A stretch of DNA of 28,778 nucleotides from JAJPJX01 sp964568355 (lineage in GTDB: Bacteria > Acidobacteriota > Terriglobia > Bryobacterales > Bryobacteraceae). A model generated the notes under the pieces. That model did not search any database. It was not told the DNA's origin and was given only the letters and a program-made list of their open reading frames with translations. The DNA lies in NCBI GenBank assembly GCA_964568355.1, contig CAZMRK010000627.1:1-28778 (forward strand). Direction: 5' to 3'. Shown here one piece after another: positions 7,200-15,844 of this stretch (position 1 is the first letter of the stretch; each line of letters opens with the position of its first letter). The position numbers were made by a program, and so were the translations under genes.

Positions 7200-10100
7200 C
7201 GTGTTTGTGAAGAGAGGGCGGGGATCTGGAAGGTATCGCCCGGCTGGAGGTCGTCGTAGAAGAAGAGGTCACCGGGGCGGAAGCCCGTGGTGCTCGAGAC
7301 CTTGAGGATCAAGTCATGGCCGGCTTCGGCGCTGGTAACGATCGCGGCGGCTCCGGAAGCGGCGCGGATGCGCTTGCCCTGGAAGAAGAGCGTATCGCCC
7401 TTGCGGGTGACCGGGCGCGCGTATTCGTGGGGGATGGCGCTGGTCAGCGTCCGGCTGTCCTTTACCTGGGAAACCATGCCTCGGCCGAGGGTGACCACCT
7501 GGGCGAGCCAGAGGTGGCGGGCGTCATTGCGTTCGATGCGGTAGGCCGTATTGCGCGAGTAGCGGGGATTGGCGAAGAGGATCACCTGGCCGGCGAGCGA
7601 GCCATCCGCCGGAAGCGCCGCGGAGGTAGTGACGAGATTGTGTTCGGGATCGACGGTGGAGACTTCTCCTTTCCAGGAGGGAGGAGACGCGGGGTAGGGG
7701 AGCGGGGCGGGCAGCCGGCGCTCGATTGCGGCGGGAAGGCGATTGAGGCCGGCGAGGGACTGAGCCACGGTCCGGCCTTCGGTCACACGGGCCCAGGCGA
7801 ATTCGCCCGGTTGGGAGTAGATGTAGTCGATTGCGCCGCCGCGGTGGCGAATGCGCAACACAATGCCGGGGCCGGGCAGCCGCTCGATACTTTGAATGCG
7901 CGGCGCCGCCGTGTAGGGTTCCACAGCCGCGATGAATTCGCTGCTGAGGCGATCGCCGCGGCGGCGGGCGAGAACATAGCCGGCTTTGGGCTGCGCGGTG
8001 GTGATGCCGGGGGCCAGCGCGGTGACCACTTCCATGCCGGGAGTAGCGGGCATGTGGAGGCGCAGATGGACGTCGCCGGGGAGCGTCCAATCGGCGGTCC
8101 ATTCCGTGCTGGTGACGCCGGAGCGGGGATGGACCAGAAAGCCATAGCCATTGCCGGGCGGCGGATTCCAGTATGGCGTTTGCGGAACGCCGGAGAGATA
8201 ACCGTCGTTGAGTTGGCGATCGGCCCAGGCGACGCCGGGGCCGGCAAGCGAGCCGGGCTGCTCGGGGCCGAGGACGACGCCGGTGAGCGCCGGCCGTCCG
8301 GCGAGGGCATGGAATCCGTAGTCGTGCCGGCGGCCGCCGGCGACGCGGAAGAGGTCGAGCAGATATTTGTCCGCGCCGCTTCCGATGACGGCAACCGTGC
8401 GGCGGTAGACCGAAACGTGTTGCGCGGCATAGCTGTTTTCCGAGGAGGCTTCGACCAGTTTGAGCTGCGGCAGGTCGGCGAAGAGGTGGAGACTGCCGCC
8501 GGTGGCCCCGGTCTGCAACTGGGAGGTCTCGTCGACGGTGACCAGATTGTGGCTGACGGTCTGCTTGGCCCAGCCGACCTGGGTGTGAGTGGCGGCGTTG
8601 CCGTAGCCAAGGTCGTAGGTGACTTCGTAACCGAGAGCGAAATAGTTGAGATTGAGGTCGTCGAAGTGGCCGTGGTTGAGCGAGGGGCCATAGCGCAGGA
8701 GCGCCGCCTGCGAATCGCCGCCTTCGCCGGAGCGCAGGATGGCGAGGCCTTTCTGGCCGAAGAAATCGCTGCGGGTCAGGCGCCGCTCGAATTCGGGAGA
8801 GAGCGCAGCCGGGAGATCGGGCAGATCCTTCGCGTGGAACAGCAGCCAGCGATCCTGCTGGAAGACGCCGCCCGAAGCACTGGGAACGGCGGCCGGCAGG
8901 GCGCGCAGGTCGCGATCACCGGCCAGCCAGCGCAGGGCTCCGGCGAGCCGGGCGTCGCCGGTGCGGGCGTAGAGGTGCTCCAGGGAGTCATAGTCGTCGC
9001 GGTCGTAGGGACGGGCGGGCGGGGTGAGGCGCGCCGTATCCGGAGAGCTATCGCCATAGCGAGGAGTATGACCGACGGCGGACTGCGCCAGATTATGAAA
9101 GGCGAAAAAGCGGCGGAGCTTGGGGTGGTTGTAAAGATTGAGGCCGGCGGCGTTGAGGAGCGGCTCGGAGAAGGAGAAATACAGCTCGCGGGTGTGGTTG
9201 GCGTAGAGAGAAGAAGTCTCGAAATAGCCGCCATCGCGATCGACATTGTTTTCGAGCAGCGAATAGATGCCGTAGGGGCCGTCGACGGCCCAGCGAACGT
9301 ATCGCGGGATATCGAGCAGCGCTCCGACGGCCAGAGATCCGCGGATGTAATCGGCTTCGCCGTTGTTGAGCGAGCCCTTTTGGGACTGCTGGTAGCAGTA
9401 TTCCGCGCCATTGCGGAGGAGGTTTTCTTCGATATTGCGGCGGCGTGAAAGCGGGGCGGATGACGGAGCTATGGAGGGAGCATCCAGGGCCGGACTGGAA
9501 TAGAGCTGATCGTAGAAATCGACGTAGTGGACCAGAACGCGCGCGACCTGGTACCAGGGGCGATTGAAGCGCCCGCTGGGCGGATCAGAAGGGTAGTCCC
9601 AGGAGCCTTTGTCGTCCTGCGGGTAGACGGCGGCCAGGGCGTCGAACAGGACCGCGGCTTTGGCGGCGTAGCGTTCGTCTCCGGTGAGGGTGTAGGCGTA
9701 AGCAAGGCTGCTGAGCGCGCGAAAGGTGAGGGTCTCGATGACCCAGGCATTGTAGGAGCCGGCGAAGTAATGGATGCGCCCGGCGGAATCGCGATAGCCG
9801 GTACCGGAATCGGGATGTGCCGGATCGGGCAGGCGGTGGCCGTTGGCGCAGACCACGTGGCCGGGATCGTCAAACGAAGCGCGCGTCTGGGCCCAGGTGC
9901 CCCAGCTTGCGTTACAGATGGGACAGCCGGTGCTGCCATAGGCAAACGCGGCTCCCGGGGGCGGCACGGCCTGACGCAGCCAGGCGTCGGAACGCGCGAG
10001 CCAGGTATCGGCTTCCCGGCGAATCGCCTCGGCGGTGGCTTTGGCCCAGGGATAGCGGGCGATGTTGCGCCGCGCCTGTTGCACATCGGCTTGGGTGAGA

Positions 10101-10201
10101 TAGATGACCGGATGAGTAGCCGCGAGGAGGGGTACCGCCTGGGAGAGCAGCAGGAGGACGGGCGCCAGGGCCCGCCCTCGATTAACGCAACTGATCCGCA
10201 A
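7196..10201 (-). CDS. exported heparinase II/III-family polysaccharide lyase
   Basis: This 1001-residue exported protein has an alpha/alpha-toroid N-terminal half and a heparinase II/III-like beta domain. The N-terminal half carries a Cys/His pair region (TGCPICNAS and VVCANGHRLP) of the zinc-ribbon kind seen in this family. Conserved active-site stretches are YANHTRELYFSFSE, NHGHFDDLNLNYFALGYE and VSHNLVTVDETSQ, so beta-elimination of an acidic, uronate-containing glycan is likely. The best start is TTG 10201, with GGAGG 9 nt upstream, followed by a signal peptide (MRISCVNRGRALAPVLLLLS). The first 20 bp then overlap the end of the upstream gene. An in-frame ATG at 10234 has no ribosome site. 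Substrate class (alginate, heparinoid or other) is undetermined. Confidence 0.88.
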   Translation of the reverse strand: MRISCVNRGRALAPVLLLLSQAVPLLAATHPVIYLTQADVQQARRNIARYPWAKATAEAIRREADTWLARSDAWLRQAVPPPGAAFAYGSTGCPICNASWGTWAQTRASFDDPGHVVCANGHRLPDPAHPDSGTGYRDSAGRIHYFAGSYNAWVIETLTFRALSSLAYAYTLTGDERYAAKAAVLFDALAAVYPQDDKGSWDYPSDPPSGRFNRPWYQVARVLVHYVDFYDQLYSSPALDAPSIAPSSAPLSRRRNIEENLLRNGAEYCYQQSQKGSLNNGEADYIRGSLAVGALLDIPRYVRWAVDGPYGIYSLLENNVDRDGGYFETSSLYANHTRELYFSFSEPLLNAAGLNLYNHPKLRRFFAFHNLAQSAVGHTPRYGDSSPDTARLTPPARPYDRDDYDSLEHLYARTGDARLAGALRWLAGDRDLRALPAAVPSASGGVFQQDRWLLFHAKDLPDLPAALSPEFERRLTRSDFFGQKGLAILRSGEGGDSQAALLRYGPSLNHGHFDDLNLNYFALGYEVTYDLGYGNAATHTQVGWAKQTVSHNLVTVDETSQLQTGATGGSLHLFADLPQLKLVEASSENSYAAQHVSVYRRTVAVIGSGADKYLLDLFRVAGGRRHDYGFHALAGRPALTGVVLGPEQPGSLAGPGVAWADRQLNDGYLSGVPQTPYWNPPPGNGYGFLVHPRSGVTSTEWTADWTLPGDVHLRLHMPATPGMEVVTALAPGITTAQPKAGYVLARRRGDRLSSEFIAAVEPYTAAPRIQSIERLPGPGIVLRIRHRGGAIDYIYSQPGEFAWARVTEGRTVAQSLAGLNRLPAAIERRLPAPLPYPASPPSWKGEVSTVDPEHNLVTTSAALPADGSLAGQVILFANPRYSRNTAYRIERNDARHLWLAQVVTLGRGMVSQVKDSRTLTSAIPHEYARPVTRKGDTLFFQGKRIRAASGAAAIVTSAEAGHDLILKVSSTTGFRPGDLFFYDDLQPGDTFQIPALSSQTR

Positions 10202-11969
10202 GGCGACTGGCCTCCAGGAAGTTTCCTGCGCCATAGGCCTCCACGAACTGCTCGATCTGGCGGGCCTGCTGCCAGTAGTGGAGAGAGTCTCCGAGCGTGT
10301 AGCCGCCATTGATGGGTCCGCGCTCGCGCACCTGGGAAGCCTTGGGATTGGCTTTCAGGGTGGGGTAGGGGCCGGAGGCGTTGCGGGTGTAGAGGAGATC
10401 GCGGGCTTTCAGAAAGTAGAGCTCGCGCGCCACGTCGAGGCAGTAGCGGCGGCGTTCGAGGTAGGTGGTTTTCCCGGCTTCGGCTTCGTAGGCCGCGGCT
10501 AGTGCGGTCAGCGTGGAGTCCGCTCCCTCACGGTCGCGGTTCGGTGCCACCTTTTTGAGCGCGGCGATGAGGACTTGGTTCTGTTCGATGGCTTCCGGCA
10601 GGACTCGCAGGTTGTAGTCCTGCTGGAGCGCTTCGCGGGTGAGCGTGACGGGGCGCACGGCCGGACGGGAGACGCGGGTCACGCGCACGGGCACCGGGTT
10701 CGAGCCCTGGAAGACCTCAAAGGTATCGAGGTAGCCATCGCCATCGCTATCGAAGTAGCGGAATTCGAGGTCCTTGGTGTCGTTGACCAGGTGCCCGACT
10801 TCGAGCCAGCCTTCGCGGGCGCCGAAGAGGTGGTAGCGCTTATCGACCTCCGAATAGTAGAGCTTGCGTTCGGAGGCGGGCTGAGGCGAGTATTCGCGGC
10901 GCATATTCCAGCGCATGGTGGGCCCGCCGGTATTGGGCATGAAGATGCGTTCAAAGATCCAGAACTGGCCTTCCCAGCGCCAGACGTCGTGAGCTTCGTT
11001 CCAGGTGAAGCCGGTGGTCTGGGCGGGATAGTTCATGCCAACCGCGATGCCGTCTTTCCAGGGGATGCGCACCACGGTCTGGGGCGGGCGGCGGCGCGGA
11101 TTGGTGTAACGCATATCCGGGTATTGATAAGGCTGCTCGCCCACCATGTTGAAGCCGAAGTTGTAGTGCGGTTTGTTGAGCGGCTCGGTGCGCGGATCGG
11201 GATCGACATTGAAGCTGAAGCGCACGTTCATATTGCCGGTCTGGGAGAGGGGCGTGGCCTGGGGCGCCCACATGTATTCGTAGTGATTGGCGTAATCGGC
11301 GTCCTTGCCGGTGTTGCTCGAAAGCGGCGCGGCGCTGACGCGCAGGACGACGTCGCCGTGGCCGTCGTGATTGAAGTCCCAGAAGGAGAAGGGGCATTCG
11401 GAGAGGGGCAGCCACTCGCGGGACTGGGGATCGTACTTGTTGAGGTAGATCATCATGTTGCCGCGAAAGCGATTGGCGGGGTGGTCGGTGCCGCCGTAGC
11501 TCCAGTTCTTGAGGCCGAAGACGGGGCCGCCGGTATTGTCGTAGTCTTCGCTGAACCAGGCATAGCGCAGATAGCCGTCGCGATAGTGGCGGAACTCGGT
11601 CTCGTCGGCTTTGCCATCACCGTTGTTATCGAGGAAGACGACCATGCGATCGACCAGGCCGGTGCCCTGAAGGCTGACCACATAGGCGGCGCTGGCCTGA
11701 TTTTCGATTTGGGCGGCATGGCCGCTATCGTCGATGACCTCGATGATGTTGCCGTCCTGGCGTTTGACCAGCGTATCGGGCCGGCCGTCGCGATTGAGAT
11801 CGAGCGTGAAGCTCTGGCCCTCGGCGAGGGCTTTGGCGCGCGGCCACCAGGGCTTTTCCAGGAAGGTCAGGCGACCGTCCGGGCTCATGGCGGTCTCCTG
11901 CATATACCAGGGGAGAGGGGCGGCGCTCAACGCGAGCGCGCCGAACAGGAGGGTGATCAGGCAGCGCAT
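10182..11969 (-). CDS. exported protein with EF-hand-like calcium loops, unknown function
   Basis: I do not recognise a named family for this 595-residue protein. A signal peptide (MRCLITLLFGALALSAA) is followed by several dockerin/EF-hand-like calcium loops: DLNRDGRPD (57-65), DNNGDGKAD (114-122), DFNHDGHGD (198-206) and DSDGDGYLD further on. Aromatic-rich segments (YNFGFNMVGEQPYQYPDMRY) suggest carbohydrate contact. It lies between the PLP enzyme (3 nt upstream) and the lyase (20-bp overlap), so a role in binding or cutting the same polysaccharide is an inference. A copy of the window's dispersed repeat lies inside the reading frame (about residues 475-484, NRDREGADS). Confidence 0.75.
   Translation of the reverse strand: MRCLITLLFGALALSAAPLPWYMQETAMSPDGRLTFLEKPWWPRAKALAEGQSFTLDLNRDGRPDTLVKRQDGNIIEVIDDSGHAAQIENQASAAYVVSLQGTGLVDRMVVFLDNNGDGKADETEFRHYRDGYLRYAWFSEDYDNTGGPVFGLKNWSYGGTDHPANRFRGNMMIYLNKYDPQSREWLPLSECPFSFWDFNHDGHGDVVLRVSAAPLSSNTGKDADYANHYEYMWAPQATPLSQTGNMNVRFSFNVDPDPRTEPLNKPHYNFGFNMVGEQPYQYPDMRYTNPRRRPPQTVVRIPWKDGIAVGMNYPAQTTGFTWNEAHDVWRWEGQFWIFERIFMPNTGGPTMRWNMRREYSPQPASERKLYYSEVDKRYHLFGAREGWLEVGHLVNDTKDLEFRYFDSDGDGYLDTFEVFQGSNPVPVRVTRVSRPAVRPVTLTREALQQDYNLRVLPEAIEQNQVLIAALKKVAPNRDREGADSTLTALAAAYEAEAGKTTYLERRRYCLDVARELYFLKARDLLYTRNASGPYPTLKANPKASQVRERGPINGGYTLGDSLHYWQQARQIEQFVEAYGAGNFLEASRLADQLR
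10520..10545 (+). repeat. dispersed GC-rich repeat, copy inside a coding region
   Basis: This is a 26-bp copy of the element also present at 15778-15805 and 22450-22477, in the same orientation. It reads CCGCTCCCTCACGGTCGCGG then TTCGGT. It differs from the other copies at two or three positions and keeps the reading frame of the host gene. Confidence 0.7.
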
Positions 11970-11972
11970 GGG

Positions 11973-13223
11973 TTACGACCGGGGCCGCGCGAAATGCGCG
12001 GCAACTTTGGCAATGGCGGTGGCGATCTGCTCCACCTGGGACTCGGTGTAGTTTTCGTTCCAGTGCATGGCAAAGACGCCGGAAAGGGCGGCTTCGGCCT
12101 GCGGGCAGAGGCCGGGAACGAACTCCTGATGGCCGTATTGGGAGAAGGGGAAGCCGGAGGTGCCGTAGGTTTTCCGCTGGGAAAAGATGGGCGAGCGGTA
12201 GAGCGGATCGACGATGTAGCGCGGCCAGCCCGGAACGCCTTCGGCCAGAAGCGCGCGGCCGAACTCAGCCACATGATTGCGGATGTGCAGCATGTAGAGC
12301 CAGTACACGGGGCGGGTGTTCTCGGGGATGTAGGGGCCTCTGACGCCCGGGATGCCGGAGATCAGGCGGGTCAACTGCTCGGCGCGCTGGCGGCGGCGTC
12401 CGACGACAGCGGGGATTTTCGGAATCTGGCCCAAGGCGACGGCCGCCTGCAGTTCGGTATAGCGATAGTTCTGGGCGAGGAACAGAAACCGGTCGGAGCC
12501 GAGCGCGGGAGAGTTGCGCGGCCAGGCCTTATCGGCGAAGAGCTCGGCGCGGTGGGCATATTCGGCGTTGGAGGTAGCGAGAAGGCCGCCTTCTCCGCTG
12601 GTGATATGTTTGCTCTGCTGGAGGCTGAAGCAGGCCATATCGCCGATGGTGCCGACCAGGCGGCCCTTATATTCGGCCCAGTAGGCCTGGGCGCAATCCT
12701 CGATCAGGACGAGGTGATGGCGCGCGGCGAGATCGGAGAGGGCGTCCATGTCGCACGGCTGGCCGGCCAGATGGACGGCGATGATGGCGCGGGTGCGAGG
12801 AGTAATCTTGCGGGCGACGTCGGCCGGGTCGAGCGTCATGGTGCGGGGATCCACATCGGCGAAGACCGGGACGCAATTCTGCCAGAGCACGGGGACCAGC
12901 GAGCCGAGATCGGTGATGGGGGGCACGATGAACTCGTCGCCGGGCTCGGGATCGAGGGCGGCGACGGCCAGGTGAACGGCGGCGCTGCCGTGAGAACAGG
13001 CCACCACGTGACGGGTTCCCAGGGCGGCGGCGAAATCGGCTTCCAGGCGCTTGACCAGCGTGCCGCCGTTGCGAGTGAGGCAGCCGGAGCGCAAGGCTCC
13101 GAGCAGAAGCTGTTCCTCTTCAGGTCCAAAGGTGCGGCCGGCGCTTTCCAGAAAGGTGGGCAAGCGATCACGGATGGCTTGCGGGCCGCCCAACAGGGCC
13201 AGTTTCTCTTCCACGGCGAGCAT
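11973..13223 (-). CDS. DegT/DnrJ/EryC1/StrS-family PLP-dependent enzyme
   Basis: This 416-residue fold-type I PLP enzyme belongs to the sugar aminotransferase family. Visible family features are the cofactor segment SHGSAAVHLAVAALDPEPGD, the Asp of VLIEDCAQA that contacts the pyridine nitrogen, and the Schiff-base lysine K205 in SLQQSKHITSGEGG. Members normally make amino sugars, or in related subgroups dehydrate sugars. Here the context is a degradative locus with a Gfo/Idh/MocA dehydrogenase 2 nt upstream, so it may act in reverse, removing an amino group from an imported amino sugar, or aminate a keto intermediate. ATG 13223 is chosen because it directly follows the upstream stop and has GGGAG about 10 nt before it. 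The longer open frame upstream is read-through. Confidence 0.92.
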   Translation of the reverse strand: MLAVEEKLALLGGPQAIRDRLPTFLESAGRTFGPEEEQLLLGALRSGCLTRNGGTLVKRLEADFAAALGTRHVVACSHGSAAVHLAVAALDPEPGDEFIVPPITDLGSLVPVLWQNCVPVFADVDPRTMTLDPADVARKITPRTRAIIAVHLAGQPCDMDALSDLAARHHLVLIEDCAQAYWAEYKGRLVGTIGDMACFSLQQSKHITSGEGGLLATSNAEYAHRAELFADKAWPRNSPALGSDRFLFLAQNYRYTELQAAVALGQIPKIPAVVGRRRQRAEQLTRLISGIPGVRGPYIPENTRPVYWLYMLHIRNHVAEFGRALLAEGVPGWPRYIVDPLYRSPIFSQRKTYGTSGFPFSQYGHQEFVPGLCPQAEAALSGVFAMHWNENYTESQVEQIATAIAKVAAHFARPRS

Positions 13224-13225
13224 GA

Positions 13226-14254
13226 TTAACGTTCTCCCAGACGGATGGTGGTTTGTGATTCGGAAGACTGATAAGCGGCCAGGGCGATGGCCACGGAGGC
13301 GCGGCCGTCTTCGCCGGTGACGGAAGGATCGCGATCCTGGCGGATGCTGTCCAGAAACTCCTGGCCCTGGCGGGCATAGGCTTCCATGCGGGCCGGGTCG
13401 AGCATGCCTTTGCCTTTCCAATCGATGGGGGGCTGCTCGGCGACGGTGGTCCACTGGCCTTCGCGGCCCAGGCGCAGGGCGCCGTAGGCATCCAGATCGA
13501 GGATGCCGGATTCGCCCACCACCTGCGCGGAGAAGCCGCTGCGCGGGAATCCGGGCGCAGGGACGGCCCAACTGACCCACAGACTGGCCATGGCGCCGCC
13601 GCGCAGGCCCAGGACGGCCATGGTGGAGACTTCATTGCCGGAGGGCGAATCGCACTGGATGCGGGCGGAGACGGTGGAGACTTCATCGCCGGTGAACCAG
13701 CGGACCTGATCGATGTTGTGGACTCCGTGGGCGAAGAAGCTGCCGCGATTTTCGGGCCGGGACTGCCAGGGAGGCAGGGAGGCCAGGCCGCCGGGATTGA
13801 GCGTAAAGCCGTGGATCATGGTGACGCGGCCGATGGCGCCTTCGCGAATGAGGCGGTGGGCCTCACGATTGATGAGGCGGAAGCGCTGGCCGAACATGAT
13901 CATGAGCTTGACGCGGGAAGCGCGCGCGGCGTGGAGGATGCGGTCGCAATCGTCGACGCTGGTGGCCATGGGTTTGTCCAGCAGGATGTGCTTGCCGGCC
14001 TGAGCGGCGGCGACGGCCTCGGCGGCGTGGAAGCTGTGGGGCGTGCTGATGAAAACGGCGTCGATATCGCGGCGGGCGAGGAGAGCCTCGACGGTAGGCT
14101 CGGCGGGGACTCCATAATCGGCGGCGAGCTGGGGAGCGCGGCTGCCTCCGGTGATGGCGATGAGACGGGCGCCGGGCAGATAACGGGTGGCTGTCTCGGC
14201 GTTGGTGCGTCCCATGAAGCCGGAACCAATGATGCCAATTCTGATTTCGTCCAT
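13226..14254 (-). CDS. Gfo/Idh/MocA family NAD(P)-dependent oxidoreductase
   Basis: This 342-residue dehydrogenase-like protein has the Rossmann motif IGIIGSGFMG (residues 7-16), the KP motif LLDKPMATS (K94-P95) and the active-site-like stretch FFAHGVHNIDQVRWF. It sits 5 nt after an amidohydrolase gene and 2 nt before the PLP enzyme gene. The combination of dehydrogenase and DegT-type enzyme is typical of interconversion of hydroxyl, keto and amino groups on a sugar or cyclitol ring. Start ATG 14254 fits both the gene spacing and the protein family; a longer open frame upstream overlaps the amidohydrolase and is Arg/Pro-rich. The substrate is unknown. Confidence 0.92.
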   Translation of the reverse strand: MDEIRIGIIGSGFMGRTNAETATRYLPGARLIAITGGSRAPQLAADYGVPAEPTVEALLARRDIDAVFISTPHSFHAAEAVAAAQAGKHILLDKPMATSVDDCDRILHAARASRVKLMIMFGQRFRLINREAHRLIREGAIGRVTMIHGFTLNPGGLASLPPWQSRPENRGSFFAHGVHNIDQVRWFTGDEVSTVSARIQCDSPSGNEVSTMAVLGLRGGAMASLWVSWAVPAPGFPRSGFSAQVVGESGILDLDAYGALRLGREGQWTTVAEQPPIDWKGKGMLDPARMEAYARQGQEFLDSIRQDRDPSVTGEDGRASVAIALAAYQSSESQTTIRLGER

Positions 14255-14259
14255 ATTCG

Positions 14260-15018
14260 TCAGGAAAGTTTCAGCAGGCGGCGCGCGTTGCCGGAGAGGA
14301 TGGCTTCGCGGTCCGCATCGCCGATGGATGCGTGCAGGATTTTGCTCACCCCGGCGGCGGCGTTTTGCAGGGGCAAAGCGCTGCCGAACAGGAGGCGATC
14401 GCTGCCGCATTCGGCGACGATCTTGGCGATGGCCTGGAAGCCCTGGATGCAGGAGGTCTCCAGATGCACATCGGGGAAGCGGCGCAGGAGCGCGAGGCCC
14501 ACGCGCAGCTCGTGGAAATAGTTCAGGCCGGTGAGAATCCAGGGAACGCGCGGATGGCGCTCGACCAGCGCGACGATCCAGCCGAGATCGAGCATGGGCA
14601 TGCCCCAGTTCATGAGCACGCGCAAAGGAAGCTGGACGGGGATATGGCGCGCGGCGGCTTGCTCGCAGACCTGATCGATGAAGGGTTCGTAGAGCAGGTG
14701 GTAGGTGTGGAACTGCGGATAAAGACGGATGCCGCGGCAGGAGAGGGCATCGAAATCAAAACGGTTCACATCGAGGGCATGGCTCAGCTCGGGCGGACCG
14801 GCCACGGCGAAGGGGATCAGCTTGCCCGGGTGGGCGGCGGCGGCTTCGGCCGTTTCGCAGTTGCCATCGGGCCAGTTGACGAACAGGGAGCGGGTGGAGG
14901 TGACGACGGCGGCATCGATGGAGGCGCGTTCCATGGCGGAAACGACCTCGGCGGGGGTGGAGCAGAGAACCGGCCAGTAGGGCCAGCGGCCGATATACGC
15001 GTGAACGTCGAGGATCAT
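14260..15018 (-). CDS. amidohydrolase-2 family protein lacking its metal ligands (likely pseudoenzyme)
   Basis: This 252-residue TIM-barrel protein clearly matches the amidohydrolase-2 fold (MILDVHAYIG start, FPDVHLETS, FGSALPL, LSGNARRLL end) and resembles its upstream neighbour in layout. The metal-binding positions are replaced. The HxH motif is H6-A-Y8, the beta-5 histidine is Q129 (IPVQLPL), the beta-6 histidine is replaced in WILTGLNYF, and the catalytic aspartate is A214 (FGSALP instead of FGSDxP). The lysine position of the neighbour is R98. Unless other residues compensate, it cannot act as a classical metal hydrolase. Its ATG overlaps the stop of the intact homologue (ATGA, 15015-15018), so the two are probably made in equal amounts and may form a complex. 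Confidence 0.85.
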   Translation of the reverse strand: MILDVHAYIGRWPYWPVLCSTPAEVVSAMERASIDAAVVTSTRSLFVNWPDGNCETAEAAAAHPGKLIPFAVAGPPELSHALDVNRFDFDALSCRGIRLYPQFHTYHLLYEPFIDQVCEQAAARHIPVQLPLRVLMNWGMPMLDLGWIVALVERHPRVPWILTGLNYFHELRVGLALLRRFPDVHLETSCIQGFQAIAKIVAECGSDRLLFGSALPLQNAAAGVSKILHASIGDADREAILSGNARRLLKLS

Positions 15019-15752
15019 GCCGGCAACCCGATGAGGCGCGCGATGTTGCCTCCGAGGATGAGATCGCGCGAGCGGCGGTCGAGCGCGGTCTCGCGGATTT
15101 TGGTCAACTGCACCCAGGGATCGAGGAGAGGCGTATCGGTGCCAAAGATGATTTTTTCCGGGCCGAGCTCAGCCACGGCGGTTTCGAGGAAGTGAGTGTC
15201 GATGGTGGAGCTGGCGGTTTCCAGGTAGAGATTGGGGAAGCGTTTGGCGGCCATGATGGCGCGGTTCCAATCGCCCTTGGCGAAGGGCTGGCCGCCGGCA
15301 TGAGCCATCAGGAAGCGGCACTCCGGCACCGCGGCCATGAGGTACTCGCATTCGTGCGGCGTGGTGTGGGCCAGAACGACGAAATCGAGCTCGACGCACT
15401 TTTCGAGGATGGGGATCATGGCGGGCTCGGCGATGGTGGCTTCGGGGGTGGAGTAGATTTTGAGGCCGCTCATGCGGTAGTCGTGGCGGCAGCGCTCCAA
15501 TTCGTCGAGGGCGGCTTGGCCGAAGCGGGTGGAGTGCAGGCTGGCGTAGCCGATGATACGGTCGGGGAAACGGCGCATCTCGTCGTAGAGCAGGCGATTG
15601 CCCTCGTGCATGTCGTAGAAGAGGGCGGTGAGGTCGGTGCAGAAGATGTGTTCGATGCCCAACTGGTCGGCGACGCGCACGAGCATTTCGCCGTTGCAGT
15701 CAATTTGCAGGCGGGCGGATTTGCCGATGTGGACGTGGGCGTCGATGAGCAT
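15015..15752 (-). CDS. amidohydrolase-2 family metal-dependent hydrolase (intact)
   Basis: This is a 245-residue TIM-barrel hydrolase of the amidohydrolase-2 group, whose members open sugar lactones or decarboxylate ring acids. The complete ligand set is visible: H6 and H8 (DAHVHIG), K98 (GLKIYS), H129 (LAHTTPH), H151 (LMAHAGGQP) and D206 (FGTDTPLLD). In this locus it is a candidate lactonase for the product of the Gfo/Idh/MocA dehydrogenase; this is inference. A 92-bp gap holding a dispersed repeat separates it from the IclR gene upstream, so a separate promoter is possible. No strong Shine-Dalgarno precedes ATG 15752. Confidence 0.9.
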   Translation of the reverse strand: MLIDAHVHIGKSARLQIDCNGEMLVRVADQLGIEHIFCTDLTALFYDMHEGNRLLYDEMRRFPDRIIGYASLHSTRFGQAALDELERCRHDYRMSGLKIYSTPEATIAEPAMIPILEKCVELDFVVLAHTTPHECEYLMAAVPECRFLMAHAGGQPFAKGDWNRAIMAAKRFPNLYLETASSTIDTHFLETAVAELGPEKIIFGTDTPLLDPWVQLTKIRETALDRRSRDLILGGNIARLIGLPA

Positions 15753-15777
15753 GGATGAATCGCTCGATAATTCAGAA

Positions 15778-15805
15778 CCGCTCCCTTACGGTCGCGGCTC
15801 GGTAA
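15778..15805 (+). repeat. dispersed GC-rich repeat, intergenic copy
   Basis: This 28-bp element reads CCGCTCCCTTACGGTCGCGG then CTCGGTAA and is nearly identical to 22450-22477. CCGC and GCGG at its ends can pair, and the minus strand begins TTACCGAGCC. Translated in one plus frame it gives PLPYGRGSV, a tell-tale string that appears in over-called proteins of Solibacter-like genomes. It lies between the IclR and amidohydrolase genes. Confidence 0.85.
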
Positions 15806-15844
15806 TCACACCAAGGGTACTTCCGCTCACTTCTCTTGTCAAGG

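Noticed and set aside
7316..9448. 710-residue plus-strand open frame opposite the heparinase-type lyase gene
   Set aside because: The minus strand has a signal peptide and catalytic motifs; the plus frame is compositionally biased with no motif.
10575..13229. 884-residue plus-strand open frame opposite the Ca-loop protein and PLP enzyme genes
   Set aside because: It spans the junction of two well-supported minus-strand genes and reads as repetitive Gly/Ala/Val/Asp sequence, typical of an antisense shadow.
13224..13580. Longer N-terminus for the DegT/StrS enzyme
   Set aside because: The extra residues are Arg/Pro-rich and overlap the Gfo/Idh/MocA gene; ATG 13223 sits right after that gene's stop with a ribosome site.
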